DNA of 64,000 nt from an uncultured Eubacterium sp. (GTDB lineage: Bacteria; Bacillota; Clostridia; Lachnospirales; Lachnospiraceae). The position numbers were made by a program, and so were the translations under genes. Under the pieces are notes generated by a model. It was given only the letters and a program-made list of their open reading frames with translations. It did no database searches and was not told where the DNA came from. Below are positions 50,940-59,335 of this stretch, one piece after another; position 1 is the stretch's first letter; every line of letters begins with the position of its first letter. The stretch covers positions 22,480 through 86,479 of the forward strand of contig CAKRGF010000006.1 in the NCBI GenBank assembly GCA_934322085.1, given 5' to 3'.

Positions 50940-52199
50940 TCACGGGAAAATACCCTTAATTTCTTCCGCATAAATTAATTTTTTCAGAGCTACCACATAA
51001 GCCGCCATTCGATAGGTGCAGTCATACTTCTCTTTTGCTTCCGTAATCTCTGCAAATGATTTGGACATCAAATTTTCTAACATTTCATTGACGCGGTCAC
51101 GCTCCCAGGTAAGTTCCTGAATATTCTGTACCCACTCAAAATAGGAAACAATAACACCGCCGCCATTTGCAAAAATATCAGGAATTACCGGTATGCCGCG
51201 CTTTTCCAAAATTGCATCTGCCTCTTTGGACGTTGGACCATTGGCTGCCTCTACAATATAAGAACACTGCAATTTATCCGCATTTTCTTCGGTAATCTGA
51301 TTTTCCAAAGCTGCCGGAACTAACACATCACACGGTGTTGTTAATACTTCCGAATTGGAAATATGAGTAATTCCTTCTGCGTTGTAATCTTTCAAAAGAG
51401 CTCCCGGTGTTTCCAGATACTCAGCAATCGTATCAACATCCAAACCATCCTCTTTGTATAAACCGCCGGACACATCACTGATTGCCACAACTTTGCTTCC
51501 CCTGTGCTGGAAAATTTTTGCAGCATTGCTTCCCACATTTCCCATTCCCTGAATCACTACTTTTATGTCATCCAGTTTCTTTCCCTCTTTGGCAAGAAGC
51601 AATTTGGTACTTATCACAACGCCACGTCCGGTTGCCGAATTTCTTCCACGTGAACCGCCAAGTTCAATTGGCTTTCCGGTAACAACGCCCGGACACGGCT
51701 TCCCCTGCAGCTGACTGTAAGTATCCAAAACCCAAGCCATTGTCTGAGCATTTGTATTTACATCCGGTGCCGGAATATCCGAATCCGCACCAATAATTGG
51801 CGCAATCGCAAAAGTGTAACGTCTTGTAAGTGCCCGCAGTTCCCGCTTGGATAATTTATGGGGGTCAACTTTAATACCGCCCTTTGCGCCGCCGTATGGA
51901 ATATTCGCAATTGCACATTTTAATGACATCCACGTAGCCAGTGCGCGAACTTCATTTAATGTAATATCCTGATGATATCGAATACCACCTTTGAATGGTC
52001 CGCGGATATTCGAGTGCTGAACACGATATCCTTCAAACACATGAACCGAACCATCATCCATTTCAACCGGCAGATAAACTTTTGTCTCACGCTGAGGACA
52101 TTTGATAATTTCCATATAAGGACTATCAATCCCTGCCATTTTCGCTGCATCACTCATTACATTTCTTACATTTTCATATGGGTCATAACTATGTGCCAT
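50940..52199 (-). CDS. gdhA: Glutamate dehydrogenase
   Basis: 419 residues of the hexameric Glu/Leu/Phe/Val dehydrogenase family. Substrate-binding GPFKGGIRYH, catalytic Lys in PYGGAKGGI, and the dinucleotide loop VIQGMGNVGSNAA are present. It interconverts glutamate and 2-oxoglutarate plus ammonia. It is divergent from an Lrp-family regulator that may control it. Confidence 0.95.
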   Translation of the reverse strand: MAHSYDPYENVRNVMSDAAKMAGIDSPYMEIIKCPQRETKVYLPVEMDDGSVHVFEGYRVQHSNIRGPFKGGIRYHQDITLNEVRALATWMSLKCAIANIPYGGAKGGIKVDPHKLSKRELRALTRRYTFAIAPIIGADSDIPAPDVNTNAQTMAWVLDTYSQLQGKPCPGVVTGKPIELGGSRGRNSATGRGVVISTKLLLAKEGKKLDDIKVVIQGMGNVGSNAAKIFQHRGSKVVAISDVSGGLYKEDGLDVDTIAEYLETPGALLKDYNAEGITHISNSEVLTTPCDVLVPAALENQITEENADKLQCSYIVEAANGPTSKEADAILEKRGIPVIPDIFANGGGVIVSYFEWVQNIQELTWERDRVNEMLENLMSKSFAEITEAKEKYDCTYRMAAYVVALKKLIYAEEIKGIFP

Positions 52200-52274
52200 A
52201 ATAGCCTCTCTTTCTGCTTTCGCAACTTCCCATTTCCTGCTCCCTGCCGGATGCGCATCGGCTTTACGTCTAAT

Positions 52275-52303
52275 ACCTTATTCCTCATTTTTTCGAAAGT
52301 CAA
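52275..52303 (-). promoter_or_regulatory. gdhA promoter
   Basis: TTGACT, 17-base spacer, TAAGGT on the minus strand. CACTTAAT and ATTAAGTG boxes (near 52347 and 52388) lie between this and the lrp promoter and are candidate Lrp sites. Confidence 0.6.
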
Positions 52304-52401
52304 GGTTTTCTGTTTTTTCAAATTTATTTAATAAAATTAATCATTTGCACTTAATCAAACAAACCATTTGGTATTTTCACAAAATAAAATTAAGTGTGTT
52401 C

Positions 52402-52430
52402 TTGACTCGCTCTTGTAAAAGGAGTATGCT
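52402..52430 (+). promoter_or_regulatory. lrp-family gene promoter
   Basis: TTGACT, 17-base spacer, TATGCT upstream of the ATG at 52463. Confidence 0.65.
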
Positions 52431-52462
52431 GAGTTCATAACAATTCAGATTGGAGTAGCACA

Positions 52463-52939
52463 ATGAAAAAGAACGAACTTGACCATGTGGACTGTGAAAT
52501 TTTAAATTTGCTCAGTAAAAACGGGCGAATGAGTGTAAAGGATTTGGCAAATGAAGTTTTCCTCTCTTCTCCTGCTGCCTCGGCGAGAGTGGAGCGGCTT
52601 GAAAAAGAGGGTTATATTACCGGTTATCACGCCACATTAAATCCCGAACTTCTCGGCTTCCACATCCGGGCTTTTATAAACCTTGAGGTTGAGCCAAATC
52701 AGAAAGCGGAATTTTATCCTTATATCCGTTCCTGTCTTAATGTGATCGAATGCAATTGCGTGACCGGCGATTATTCGATGCTTTTAGAAGTTCTTTTTCA
52801 CAGCACAACCGATTTGGATACTTTTATTGGTGAATTACAAAAATACGGACGCACCAAAACATTGATTGTATTTTCAACTTCTGTAGACCACAGAGAAGTA
52901 ACGATTCAGAATATACCAAAGGAGAAGTCAGATGAGTAA
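52463..52939 (+). CDS. Lrp/AsnC-family transcriptional regulator
   Basis: 158 residues: an N-terminal helix-turn-helix (DCEILNLLSKNGRMSVKDLANEVFLSSPAASARVERLEKEG) and a C-terminal RAM/ligand domain (HIRAFINLEVEPNQ, VTGDYSMLLEVLF). It probably senses an amino acid and controls the divergent gdhA. Its stop overlaps the start of the downstream hydrolase gene. The motif is one continuous stretch quoted in part: DCEILNLLSKNGRM. Confidence 0.92.
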   Translation: MKKNELDHVDCEILNLLSKNGRMSVKDLANEVFLSSPAASARVERLEKEGYITGYHATLNPELLGFHIRAFINLEVEPNQKAEFYPYIRSCLNVIECNCVTGDYSMLLEVLFHSTTDLDTFIGELQKYGRTKTLIVFSTSVDHREVTIQNIPKEKSDE

Positions 52940-53822
52940 TTTTATGACGAAAAATTTTTATAAACAGCGGGAAGACTTTGAAAAATCGGCAGCTGTTCGC
53001 GACAAAAAATCTTCTTTCCCAGATGGCGTAGTCGAGAGCCGTGATATTCCCTATATCGCTGACGGTCAGAAAGAACATCTCATGGATGTGTACCGCCCAC
53101 AGGGAAAAGAAAATGAAACACTTCCTGTCATCATCAACATCCACGGCGGCGGTCTGTTAATCGGCAATAAAGAATTCAACCGCTATTTTTGTGCCAGATT
53201 ATGTCTTTTAGGCTATGTTATATTCAGCGTTGAATATCGTCTTGTCCCGGACTGCAGCGTTTACGACCAGTTTTCAGATGTCTCAACCGCCATGACATTT
53301 ATCCGGGACAATTTATCCTCCTATCAGGGAAATCCGGATAAAATCTATGGGGTTGCCGACAGCGGCGGTGCTTATCTTTTAACAAATGTAGCTGCAATGA
53401 CAAAGAACAAAAAATTTGCCAAAGCTGCCCACACAAAAGCACCTGATTTTTCCCTAAATGCCCTTGGACTTATCAGTGGCATGTTTTACACAACCCGCTT
53501 TGACAAAATCGGTCTTTTCCTCCCTTCTTATTTGTATGGAAAGGGCTACAAAAAGAAAGCAATTGCACCGTATGTAAACATTGAAAATCCGGAAATTGTT
53601 TCGGCACTTCCACCATGCTTTTTAGTTACCAGCCACAACGATAACTTAGAGCATTATACCGTAAAATTTGAAAAGGCATTGAAGGCAAACCGGGTATCGC
53701 ACAAACTGCTCCGGTTTGGAAAAAATAAAAAACTCACGCACGCCTTTAGTGTATTCGAGCCATTCTATGAGGAAAGCACAAAAACACTAAAATCCATGCA
53801 TGAGTATTTCCAGTCTTTTTAG
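52932..53822 (+). CDS. Alpha/beta hydrolase (acetylesterase/HSL-like)
   Basis: 296 residues. The oxyanion motif HGGGLLIG is near residue 72, the nucleophile Ser in VADSGGAYLL near 140, and the late His in LTHAFSVF near 275. It resembles Aes-type carboxylesterases. The ATG lies within the lrp stop region, with AAGGAG upstream, so the two are an operon. It has no signal peptide. Confidence 0.85.
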   Translation: MSNFMTKNFYKQREDFEKSAAVRDKKSSFPDGVVESRDIPYIADGQKEHLMDVYRPQGKENETLPVIINIHGGGLLIGNKEFNRYFCARLCLLGYVIFSVEYRLVPDCSVYDQFSDVSTAMTFIRDNLSSYQGNPDKIYGVADSGGAYLLTNVAAMTKNKKFAKAAHTKAPDFSLNALGLISGMFYTTRFDKIGLFLPSYLYGKGYKKKAIAPYVNIENPEIVSALPPCFLVTSHNDNLEHYTVKFEKALKANRVSHKLLRFGKNKKLTHAFSVFEPFYEESTKTLKSMHEYFQSF

Positions 53823-53835
53823 AAGGTCCGGACTT

Positions 53836-54375
53836 TTATAATCCTAAATCCTCATAATCTTCCGGCAGAAACCGGTGGTAAATAATATGACAGCCTTCGT
53901 CTTTGAAACAATAGAGATATTTATCTTTGGAATCCACAAAATGAATCATGTAGTCAAATTCTCCATGATTCATTTTTTCTATTTCATAAGCATCTTTCTG
54001 TTTCGCAAACAATGCCTCTACTTCTTCCATGACCGTGCCATGCTTTGCCAAAAGCGCTACCAGGTCAAATATAAATTGGTTCTGTCCACCGTTTTGATGA
54101 ACATACTCGGTTGCACGCTCAGATAAAAAGAAGCAAAAGCGCTCTCCTTTACGTGTTATTTCTACTTCACCGAATTTATCATAAGCAAAGGATTTAAACT
54201 TTGAAAGTTTTTCCTGCATCTCATCAGCGGAAACGTCTCCTCCAAAAAAATGATTTAACGAACTCAAAGGATAATACAAACGGATTGGCTCTTTCATGTA
54301 ACCAAGTTTCGCCTGCTCCTCTGCCACAATGTCACATAAATTATCCATTAATTTCTGATATGCCTCATTCTGCAT
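53836..54375 (-). CDS. DUF3877-family protein
   Basis: 179 residues that look like the DUF3877 family first defined from Eubacterium rectale (LYYPLSSLNHFFGG, YDKFGEVEITRKGERFCFFL, HIIYHRFLPEDYEDLGL). Cytosolic, with no motif that reveals a reaction. Monocistronic. Function unknown. Confidence 0.7.
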   Translation of the reverse strand: MQNEAYQKLMDNLCDIVAEEQAKLGYMKEPIRLYYPLSSLNHFFGGDVSADEMQEKLSKFKSFAYDKFGEVEITRKGERFCFFLSERATEYVHQNGGQNQFIFDLVALLAKHGTVMEEVEALFAKQKDAYEIEKMNHGEFDYMIHFVDSKDKYLYCFKDEGCHIIYHRFLPEDYEDLGL

Positions 54376-54463
54376 GCTAATAATCTCCTTTGACGTACTA
54401 TTTTTACTCTACATCGGGCATTATATAACGAGGGGAAATAAAAAGCAAGTGGTGGGGAGTAAG

Positions 54464-54626
54464 ATTTTAGGACTCTAGAAATCTATCCAAAAACTTTGCG
54501 TCTCGTGGGTGCTCCCGCTAGACAAATACGCAAAAGTATCGGCATGTAAACTACACATGCCTGATACTTGCGCATTTGTACCCACTCACCACAAAGTTTT
54601 TGGATAGATTTCTGGGATACTAAAAT
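54464..54626 (+). ncRNA. Structured element, copy B (163 nt long-hairpin family)
   Basis: The ends pair over about 30 bases (AGAAATCTATCCAAAAAC with GTTTTTGGATAGATTTCT). Inside are GTGGG/CCCAC, bulge TGCTCCCGCTAG, ACAAAT/ATTTGT, GCAAAAGTATCGGCATGT against ACATGCCTGATACTTGC, and a short loop. Same order, length and core as copy A, but the outer stem differs completely while still pairing. It lies in a 343-base gap before an M20 amidohydrolase gene, with no other gene there. Confidence 0.6.
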
Positions 54627-54718
54627 GCTTACTATACGTTTAAACAATTTAGTGGGTTGCCAGTTAGGGTTTTATTCTTTAATATAGTAACTACAAGATA
54701 CAAGTTTGGAGGGATTGG

Positions 54719-55894
54719 ATGAATTACTATAAACGTGCGTTGGAATTAAAAGAGGAAACGATTGCGAACCGCCGCTATCTGCATGAACATGCAGAGACAG
54801 GGCTGCATCTTGAAAATACGGTGGAGTTTGTGATGAAGCGGCTTACGGAATATGGTCTTAACCCGGAAAGATGCGGGGAGGGCGTGACGGCTTTGATTGG
54901 ACAAGGAGAGCCGGTTCTTTTGCTTCGTGCCGATATGGATGCACTTCCTCTGACAGAAGAAAGCGGAGAAAGTTTTTCATGTAAAATGGGAAACATGCAC
55001 GCCTGCGGACATGATTTTCACGCCGCCATGCTCCTTAGTGCGGCTAAGATGCTAAAGGAAAATGAATCTCATTTATGCGGGCGCATCAAGTTTATGTTCC
55101 AGCCGGCAGAGGAAACTTTTGAGGGGGCTGACAACATGATCGAACACGGCATTTTAGAAAATCCAAAGCCGGATGCCGCGCTTGCTTTCCATGTAACGAC
55201 CGGCAGAAGTCCGGTTGGCACTTTTATGTACAATAGCAAAAATACCATGATGAACTCGGTGGATGGCTTTCAAATTACCATCCACGGAAAAGGTTCCCAC
55301 GGTGCCTGCCCGCATCAGGGCATTGACCCGATTAACATTGGCGTCCACATTTATCTTGCCCTGCAGGAACTAATTGCCAGAGAAAGCAATCCTGCCGATT
55401 CCTGTGTCCTCACAATCGGTCAGTTTTGCGCCGGTGAAGTTGCCAATATTATTCCGGAAAATGCCATTTTACAGGGAACCCTGCGCACCAATAATGAAGC
55501 TGCAAGGGAAATCCTTGTAAAACGAGTCCGCGAAGTCAGTGAACGAACCGCTGCGGTATATAACGGAAGCATTGATTATACTGTTCTTTCCGCCGTTCCA
55601 CCACTTATATGCAATCCTGATTTGACAGAAGAATTTGTTTCTGCCATGAAAACACTTCCCATTCCAACGCTAAATGGTTATCCGGATATTAACGCACCTG
55701 CTTCGGAAGATTTTGCCTCGATTGCAAACAAGATTCCAAGCACCTACATGTACTTATCCGCTGGCTTTGAAGACGAGCGCGGTGATTACCCGGTGCATCA
55801 TCCAAAGGCTCTGTTTAATGAGGACGTGTGCCCGATTGGAGCTGCCTGCTATGCACAGTGTGCGGAAACATTTCTAAAGAACCGGAAAATTTGA
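54719..55894 (+). CDS. M20-family amidohydrolase
   Basis: 391 residues of the M20D group (hippurate/N-acyl-amino-acid/indole-acetyl-amino-acid amidohydrolases). Metal ligands are in MHACGHDFHAAML near residue 90, PAEETFEGADNMIEHG near 125 and the late His in YPVHHPKALF. It releases an amino acid from an acylated form. GGAGGG precedes the ATG. The substrate is not determined by sequence. Confidence 0.9.
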   Translation: MNYYKRALELKEETIANRRYLHEHAETGLHLENTVEFVMKRLTEYGLNPERCGEGVTALIGQGEPVLLLRADMDALPLTEESGESFSCKMGNMHACGHDFHAAMLLSAAKMLKENESHLCGRIKFMFQPAEETFEGADNMIEHGILENPKPDAALAFHVTTGRSPVGTFMYNSKNTMMNSVDGFQITIHGKGSHGACPHQGIDPINIGVHIYLALQELIARESNPADSCVLTIGQFCAGEVANIIPENAILQGTLRTNNEAAREILVKRVREVSERTAAVYNGSIDYTVLSAVPPLICNPDLTEEFVSAMKTLPIPTLNGYPDINAPASEDFASIANKIPSTYMYLSAGFEDERGDYPVHHPKALFNEDVCPIGAACYAQCAETFLKNRKI

Positions 55895-55918
55895 TATTAC
55901 AAATCTTTTGAATAATTT

Positions 55919-55962
55919 CCTCCTTTGCGGCAAACACTAACGAAAAGCAACCGCAAAGGAGG
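55919..55962 (+). promoter_or_regulatory. Hairpin covering the ribosome site of the 143-aa gene
   Basis: CCTCCTTTGCGG and CCGCAAAGGAGG form a 12-bp perfect stem with a 20-nt loop. The 3' arm contains AAAGGAGG, the ribosome site of the ATG at 55970. It could also act as a weak terminator for the upstream gene, since TATTTTT follows. Confidence 0.7.
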
Positions 55963-55969
55963 TATTTTT

Positions 55970-56401
55970 ATGGAAGATGATTCGGTTAAATTATTACGGG
56001 AATGCAATGCCGGCATCAAAATGGGCATTTCCTCAATTGATGATGTTATGGACCATGTGCAAAACGATGGTCTGCGCGGTGTCCTCAAAGACAGTCACGA
56101 CATTCACTGCCGTCTCGGCGACGACACCCACAAAATGCTAACCAATTACCATGACGAGGGCAAAGAACCTGCTCCGATGGCAAAAGCAATGGCAAAAATG
56201 AAAAGTAATTTCAAAACCATGGGCGAAAACCCGGACTGTGGCATCGCCAGTCTGATTACCGATGGCTGCAACATGGGAATCAAATCCCTGTACCGCTACT
56301 TAAACCAGTATCCGGCAGCGGATGATAAAGTAAAACATCTTACACAAGAAATTATCGATACCGAAGAAAAATTGCAGCAATCCATGCGCCCGTATTTATA
56401 A
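55970..56401 (+). CDS. All-helical hypothetical protein (ferritin-like bundle)
   Basis: 143 residues, predicted helical throughout, with regularly placed acidic and His residues (MDHVQNDGLRGVLKDSHDIHC, LITDGCNMGIKSLYRYLNQY). It resembles ferritin-like four-helix proteins of unknown function. No membrane or signal segment. It starts eight bases after AAAGGAGG, which a hairpin can hide. Confidence 0.65.
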   Translation: MEDDSVKLLRECNAGIKMGISSIDDVMDHVQNDGLRGVLKDSHDIHCRLGDDTHKMLTNYHDEGKEPAPMAKAMAKMKSNFKTMGENPDCGIASLITDGCNMGIKSLYRYLNQYPAADDKVKHLTQEIIDTEEKLQQSMRPYL

Positions 56402-56472
56402 AAAAATGAGACTGTATTGATATTTAACCTGCCTGCTTGACAGGGGAGATATCAATACGGTCTCATTTTTTC
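56402..56472. terminator. Long terminator with GAGACTGTATTGATAT stem
   Basis: AAAAATGAGAC and GTATTGATAT on the left pair with ATATCAATAC and GTCTCATTTTT on the right; the loop contains a small CCTG/CAGG stem. It lies between convergent genes. Confidence 0.85.
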
Positions 56473-56788
56473 ATCTAATTATAAACACATAAATGCCAAG
56501 AATAATTCCACCCAAAATCATCGATGCTAAAAAACTATATAAATAGCATTTTTGTTTATATAAGAAAAATAATATGGGCACAAAAAACATGACATATAAA
56601 ATGCAGCCTAGTAATCCAAATATGCGCATCGACTCTCCTTCAGCTGCATAATCTAATGAACCTGGTTCTTCCATAAAGTTTCCTAGCGTTAATATACTAT
56701 ACCCCAGCCAAAAGAAACTAACTACTCCCCAGGCTAAGCCTAGTATTATAGCTAAAAGTCTTTTTAGAATCGAGTATAACTGTTTCAT
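56471..56788 (-). CDS. Small three-helix membrane protein, unknown function
   Basis: 105 residues with three hydrophobic segments (LLAIILGLAWGVVSFFWLGY, IFGLLGCILYVMFFVPILFF, FLASMILGGIILGIYVFII). Acidic loop between the first two. I do not recognise a family. It lies alone on the minus strand. Confidence 0.55.
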   Translation of the reverse strand: MKQLYSILKRLLAIILGLAWGVVSFFWLGYSILTLGNFMEEPGSLDYAAEGESMRIFGLLGCILYVMFFVPILFFLYKQKCYLYSFLASMILGGIILGIYVFIIR

Positions 56789-56874
56789 AAGTCATTCTCC
56801 CTTAATCCTGCCTATTCTAACGATTTTTGCTGACAGTTCTTAGCTCTTTGGAAACTTTCCCTTAACCAGTTTTC

Positions 56875-57726
56875 CTATAAAATCTCTACAATTTCAATCC
56901 GGAAATTTAACTCTTTGCCAGCCATCTCATGGTTCGCATCAAATGTTATCGTGCTTTCGTCTTTGGCTGTGACTTTTACAGGGAACGGCTGTCCGTACAT
57001 ATTTTGGAGATATACCTGCTGTCCGGCCTCCAACGCCTCTGCCCCCGGCATCTTATCAATTTCCACGGTAAATATTGCATCCGGGTCCGCTTCTCCATAC
57101 GCTTCCGACGGCTCCAAATGAACGTCCGCAATCTGTCCAACTTCCATATTTGCCACTGCTTTATCAAATCCTAAAATCATCATTCCCGCACCGCAAACGA
57201 ACTCCAACGGCTCACCACGGTCGTAGGAAGAATCAAACTGCGTTCCATCATTAAATGTACCTTTGTAATGTACCCTAATCGTCTTTCCTACATTCTTACC
57301 CTCAAAAGGTGGTTTGCTGTGACAGCCACCACAGCCGCCTCCACATGCAGAACCACATCCGCCATCTTCGTGTCCGCCGCAGGAACCTTCTTCACCGTGA
57401 TGATCACAATTGGCACCAGTAGAAGTAAGTTCCCCTTTGATATATTTTTCTACTGCCTCATCTGCCTGTCCACTGACACCGGCAAACAGCTCAATTCCCT
57501 GTTCTGTGAGTGCCGCCTGTGCACCCTCGCCAATGCCTCCGCAAATCACAGTAGAAACCGCCTGTTCATGCAAAAAATCTGCCAGAGCACTGTGCCCCTG
57601 TCCATTTGTTTCTACAATTTCAGATGACACAACTTTACCATCCTCTATTTCATACACTTTGAACTGTTTGGTATGACCAAAGTGCTGAAAAACCTCTCCA
57701 TTTTCATAAGCTGCTGCTACTTTCAT
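56875..57726 (-). CDS. NifX/NifB-like domain fused through a Cys/Gly/His linker to an FKBP-type prolyl isomerase
   Basis: 283 residues. Residues 1 to about 105 match the dinitrogenase iron-molybdenum cofactor domain (KVAAAYENGEVFQHFGHTKQF, VICGGIGEGAQAALTE). A metal-binding-like linker (CDHHGEEGSCGGHEDGGCG, ACGGGCGGCH) follows. Residues about 140-283 are a SlyD-type FKBP (IRVHYKGTFNDGTQFDSSYD, GEPLEFVCGAGMMILGFDKA). It suggests a metal-cluster chaperone with foldase activity. The start at 57726 overlaps the upstream methyltransferase stop (ATGA). Confidence 0.88.
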   Translation of the reverse strand: MKVAAAYENGEVFQHFGHTKQFKVYEIEDGKVVSSEIVETNGQGHSALADFLHEQAVSTVICGGIGEGAQAALTEQGIELFAGVSGQADEAVEKYIKGELTSTGANCDHHGEEGSCGGHEDGGCGSACGGGCGGCHSKPPFEGKNVGKTIRVHYKGTFNDGTQFDSSYDRGEPLEFVCGAGMMILGFDKAVANMEVGQIADVHLEPSEAYGEADPDAIFTVEIDKMPGAEALEAGQQVYLQNMYGQPFPVKVTAKDESTITFDANHEMAGKELNFRIEIVEIL

Positions 57727-58532
57727 TTTTTGTCCTCCAATTTTACATTTTGCCCTTGCCATGCGGAAAGGGTTTCTCTCATCTTTACATGAATTGAGGA
57801 GTTTGTCAATGGGGGCATTGCTCTCTTTTTATTGGTTTTCTCAAGTATCAAATGATGAAAAAAAGCAATATCCTGATACTCTTTCATGTCGGATACACAC
57901 ATCTCTATTTCTATCATTTTTTCCTGCCAGCCAGCATCTTTGTGGATCTCCTGATTCTGCTGCATGTCCCAAAACGTCCTGATACCGCGCGTCTGCGTAA
58001 TTGTAAGCTCAGGACACCAATTTTCTATATCCGCATCTTCATAATAATGAATCACTCCATACTTCGACGCCATTCCATCATTTCCTGACAACAAACTATT
58101 TGCCTTTTCAAAATCATTTAAAAGCACTATCATCTGCATTACCCTCCCTGCCCGATTGTGCTTTACAATTGAAATTTTCCCATGTGGTTTCAAAACTCTA
58201 GCAAACTCTCTGACAATATCTGCTCTATCTTCTGTATACTCTAATACATTGTGACAGATAATAAAATCAAAAGTTTCATCCGCAAATTCACACAGTCTAT
58301 CCACGCTTCCAATCATTTGCGTGTATTGATTATTTGTCCACCGTGCTGCCACACTTTCCTCATTTGGTTCAATAGCAATAACATCATTGTTTTTCCCTAA
58401 GTAATCCGCTGTTACTCCTATACCACTACCAAAGTCAAGTATTTTTTTATTCCGAATATCTCCTAATTGCTTCCATGCAATACGTTTTAGCATAGATTCC
58501 CAGGGAGGTAAGGCAGTTAGGTTTTTGCTCAT
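57723..58532 (-). CDS. Class I SAM-dependent methyltransferase
   Basis: 269 residues. SAM-binding loop ILDFGSGIGVTADYLG near residue 31, acidic strand VIAIEPN, and DFIICHNVLEYTEDRADIVREFARVLKPHGKI region are typical of Methyltransf_11. The substrate is unknown. The start at 58532 follows AAAGGAG. It is coupled to the NifX-FKBP fusion, so modification of a metal-related factor is one possibility. Confidence 0.85.
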   Translation of the reverse strand: MSKNLTALPPWESMLKRIAWKQLGDIRNKKILDFGSGIGVTADYLGKNNDVIAIEPNEESVAARWTNNQYTQMIGSVDRLCEFADETFDFIICHNVLEYTEDRADIVREFARVLKPHGKISIVKHNRAGRVMQMIVLLNDFEKANSLLSGNDGMASKYGVIHYYEDADIENWCPELTITQTRGIRTFWDMQQNQEIHKDAGWQEKMIEIEMCVSDMKEYQDIAFFHHLILEKTNKKRAMPPLTNSSIHVKMRETLSAWQGQNVKLEDKK

Positions 58533-58822
58533 TTTGTCATCTCCTTTGAAGCTTAAACATCTCTTGTGGCATATGCATTCTGCATATCTTTTCATAAATC
58601 ATCACACATAGAATAAAACACAACTTATATTCGTTGCTATTTGCAAATGCAACGTTGTGTGTTGCTTTTCTAATCTTACCTGATTCATCGTAGAAAAATA
58701 GTTTCCTGTTTTTAATTTTTCACAACTCATTAAAATGGATGGGCATTAATAAAGTATCTTTTTTATTTTCCTTTATTGTAACATACACAATACTGCTCAC
58801 ATTTCATTTTTAGCAAATTGTT
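58533..58822. other. AT-rich junction between chromosome core and defence island
   Basis: No gene is supported. Composition becomes visibly more AT-rich. It holds a GTTGC/GCAAC and CACAAC/GTTGTG pairing near 58617-58665. No integrase, tRNA end or obvious attachment duplication was found. Confidence 0.4.
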
Positions 58823-59044
58823 TTATTTTCTATTTTGTTGACGCTTTCTTTCTCTTTGTTTCCTTGCTCGACTTGTTTTTAAACATTTTATTGCCTCTCT
58901 GAAAACTTCACCACTTGCTTTTACCAAATCAATCGGAACCGCATTACCAATTTGTAATGCCGAATCTGTCAATGAATTACTAAAAACAAAATCATCAGGA
59001 AATGTTTGTAACCTAGCAGCTTCACGTATCGATATTGCCCTACT
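58823..59044 (-). pseudogene. C-terminal remnant of a DNA cytosine-5 methyltransferase
   Basis: An open frame of 73 residues with no start: AISIREAARLQTFPDDFVF followed by SALQIGNAVPIDLVKASG, the conserved C-terminal motifs of C5 methyltransferases (target-base region end and motif X). An in-frame TAG at 59045 cuts it off, and the catalytic PCQ part is absent. It differs from the intact methyltransferase at 62298. Confidence 0.8.
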
Positions 59045-59065
59045 CTAATATCATCCACTAATTTT

Positions 59066-59335
59066 TCAAAATCCTTTTGTTTCAAAACTTGTTTCATTTT
59101 GCAACAAGTTATCATTTTCCATTTCATTTTCTTCCAAAAACGCCGAATGAACCGGAATCCTAATCCTCATAGTTCGTCTATCTTCATCTGTAAAGAATTC
59201 CGCTCGTGGAGAACCGTTCTTTTCCAGTTCTTCTTGTATTGTCGGAATACCGGAAGAATAACCTTCTGACAAATCCAACTCTTTCAAAAATTCTCCCAAT
59301 CTTTTGTTACAATATCTTCTTGCAAATATTATCAC
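59066..59335 (-). pseudogene. C-terminal fragment of an AlbA_2/RecG-like ATP-binding protein
   Basis: 89 residues (RRYCNKRLGEFLKELDLSEG, SGIPTIQEELEKNGSPRAEF, MRIRIPVHSAF) matching the C-terminal region of Schlafen AlbA_2-domain proteins. The N-terminal AlbA and ATPase parts are missing. The GTG start overlaps the stop of the DUF262 gene by four bases, so it might still be translated by coupling. Confidence 0.7.

Noticed and set aside
58533..58822. Attachment site or tRNA end at the island boundary
   Set aside because: No tRNA, integrase or direct repeat matching the other side could be found by reading.
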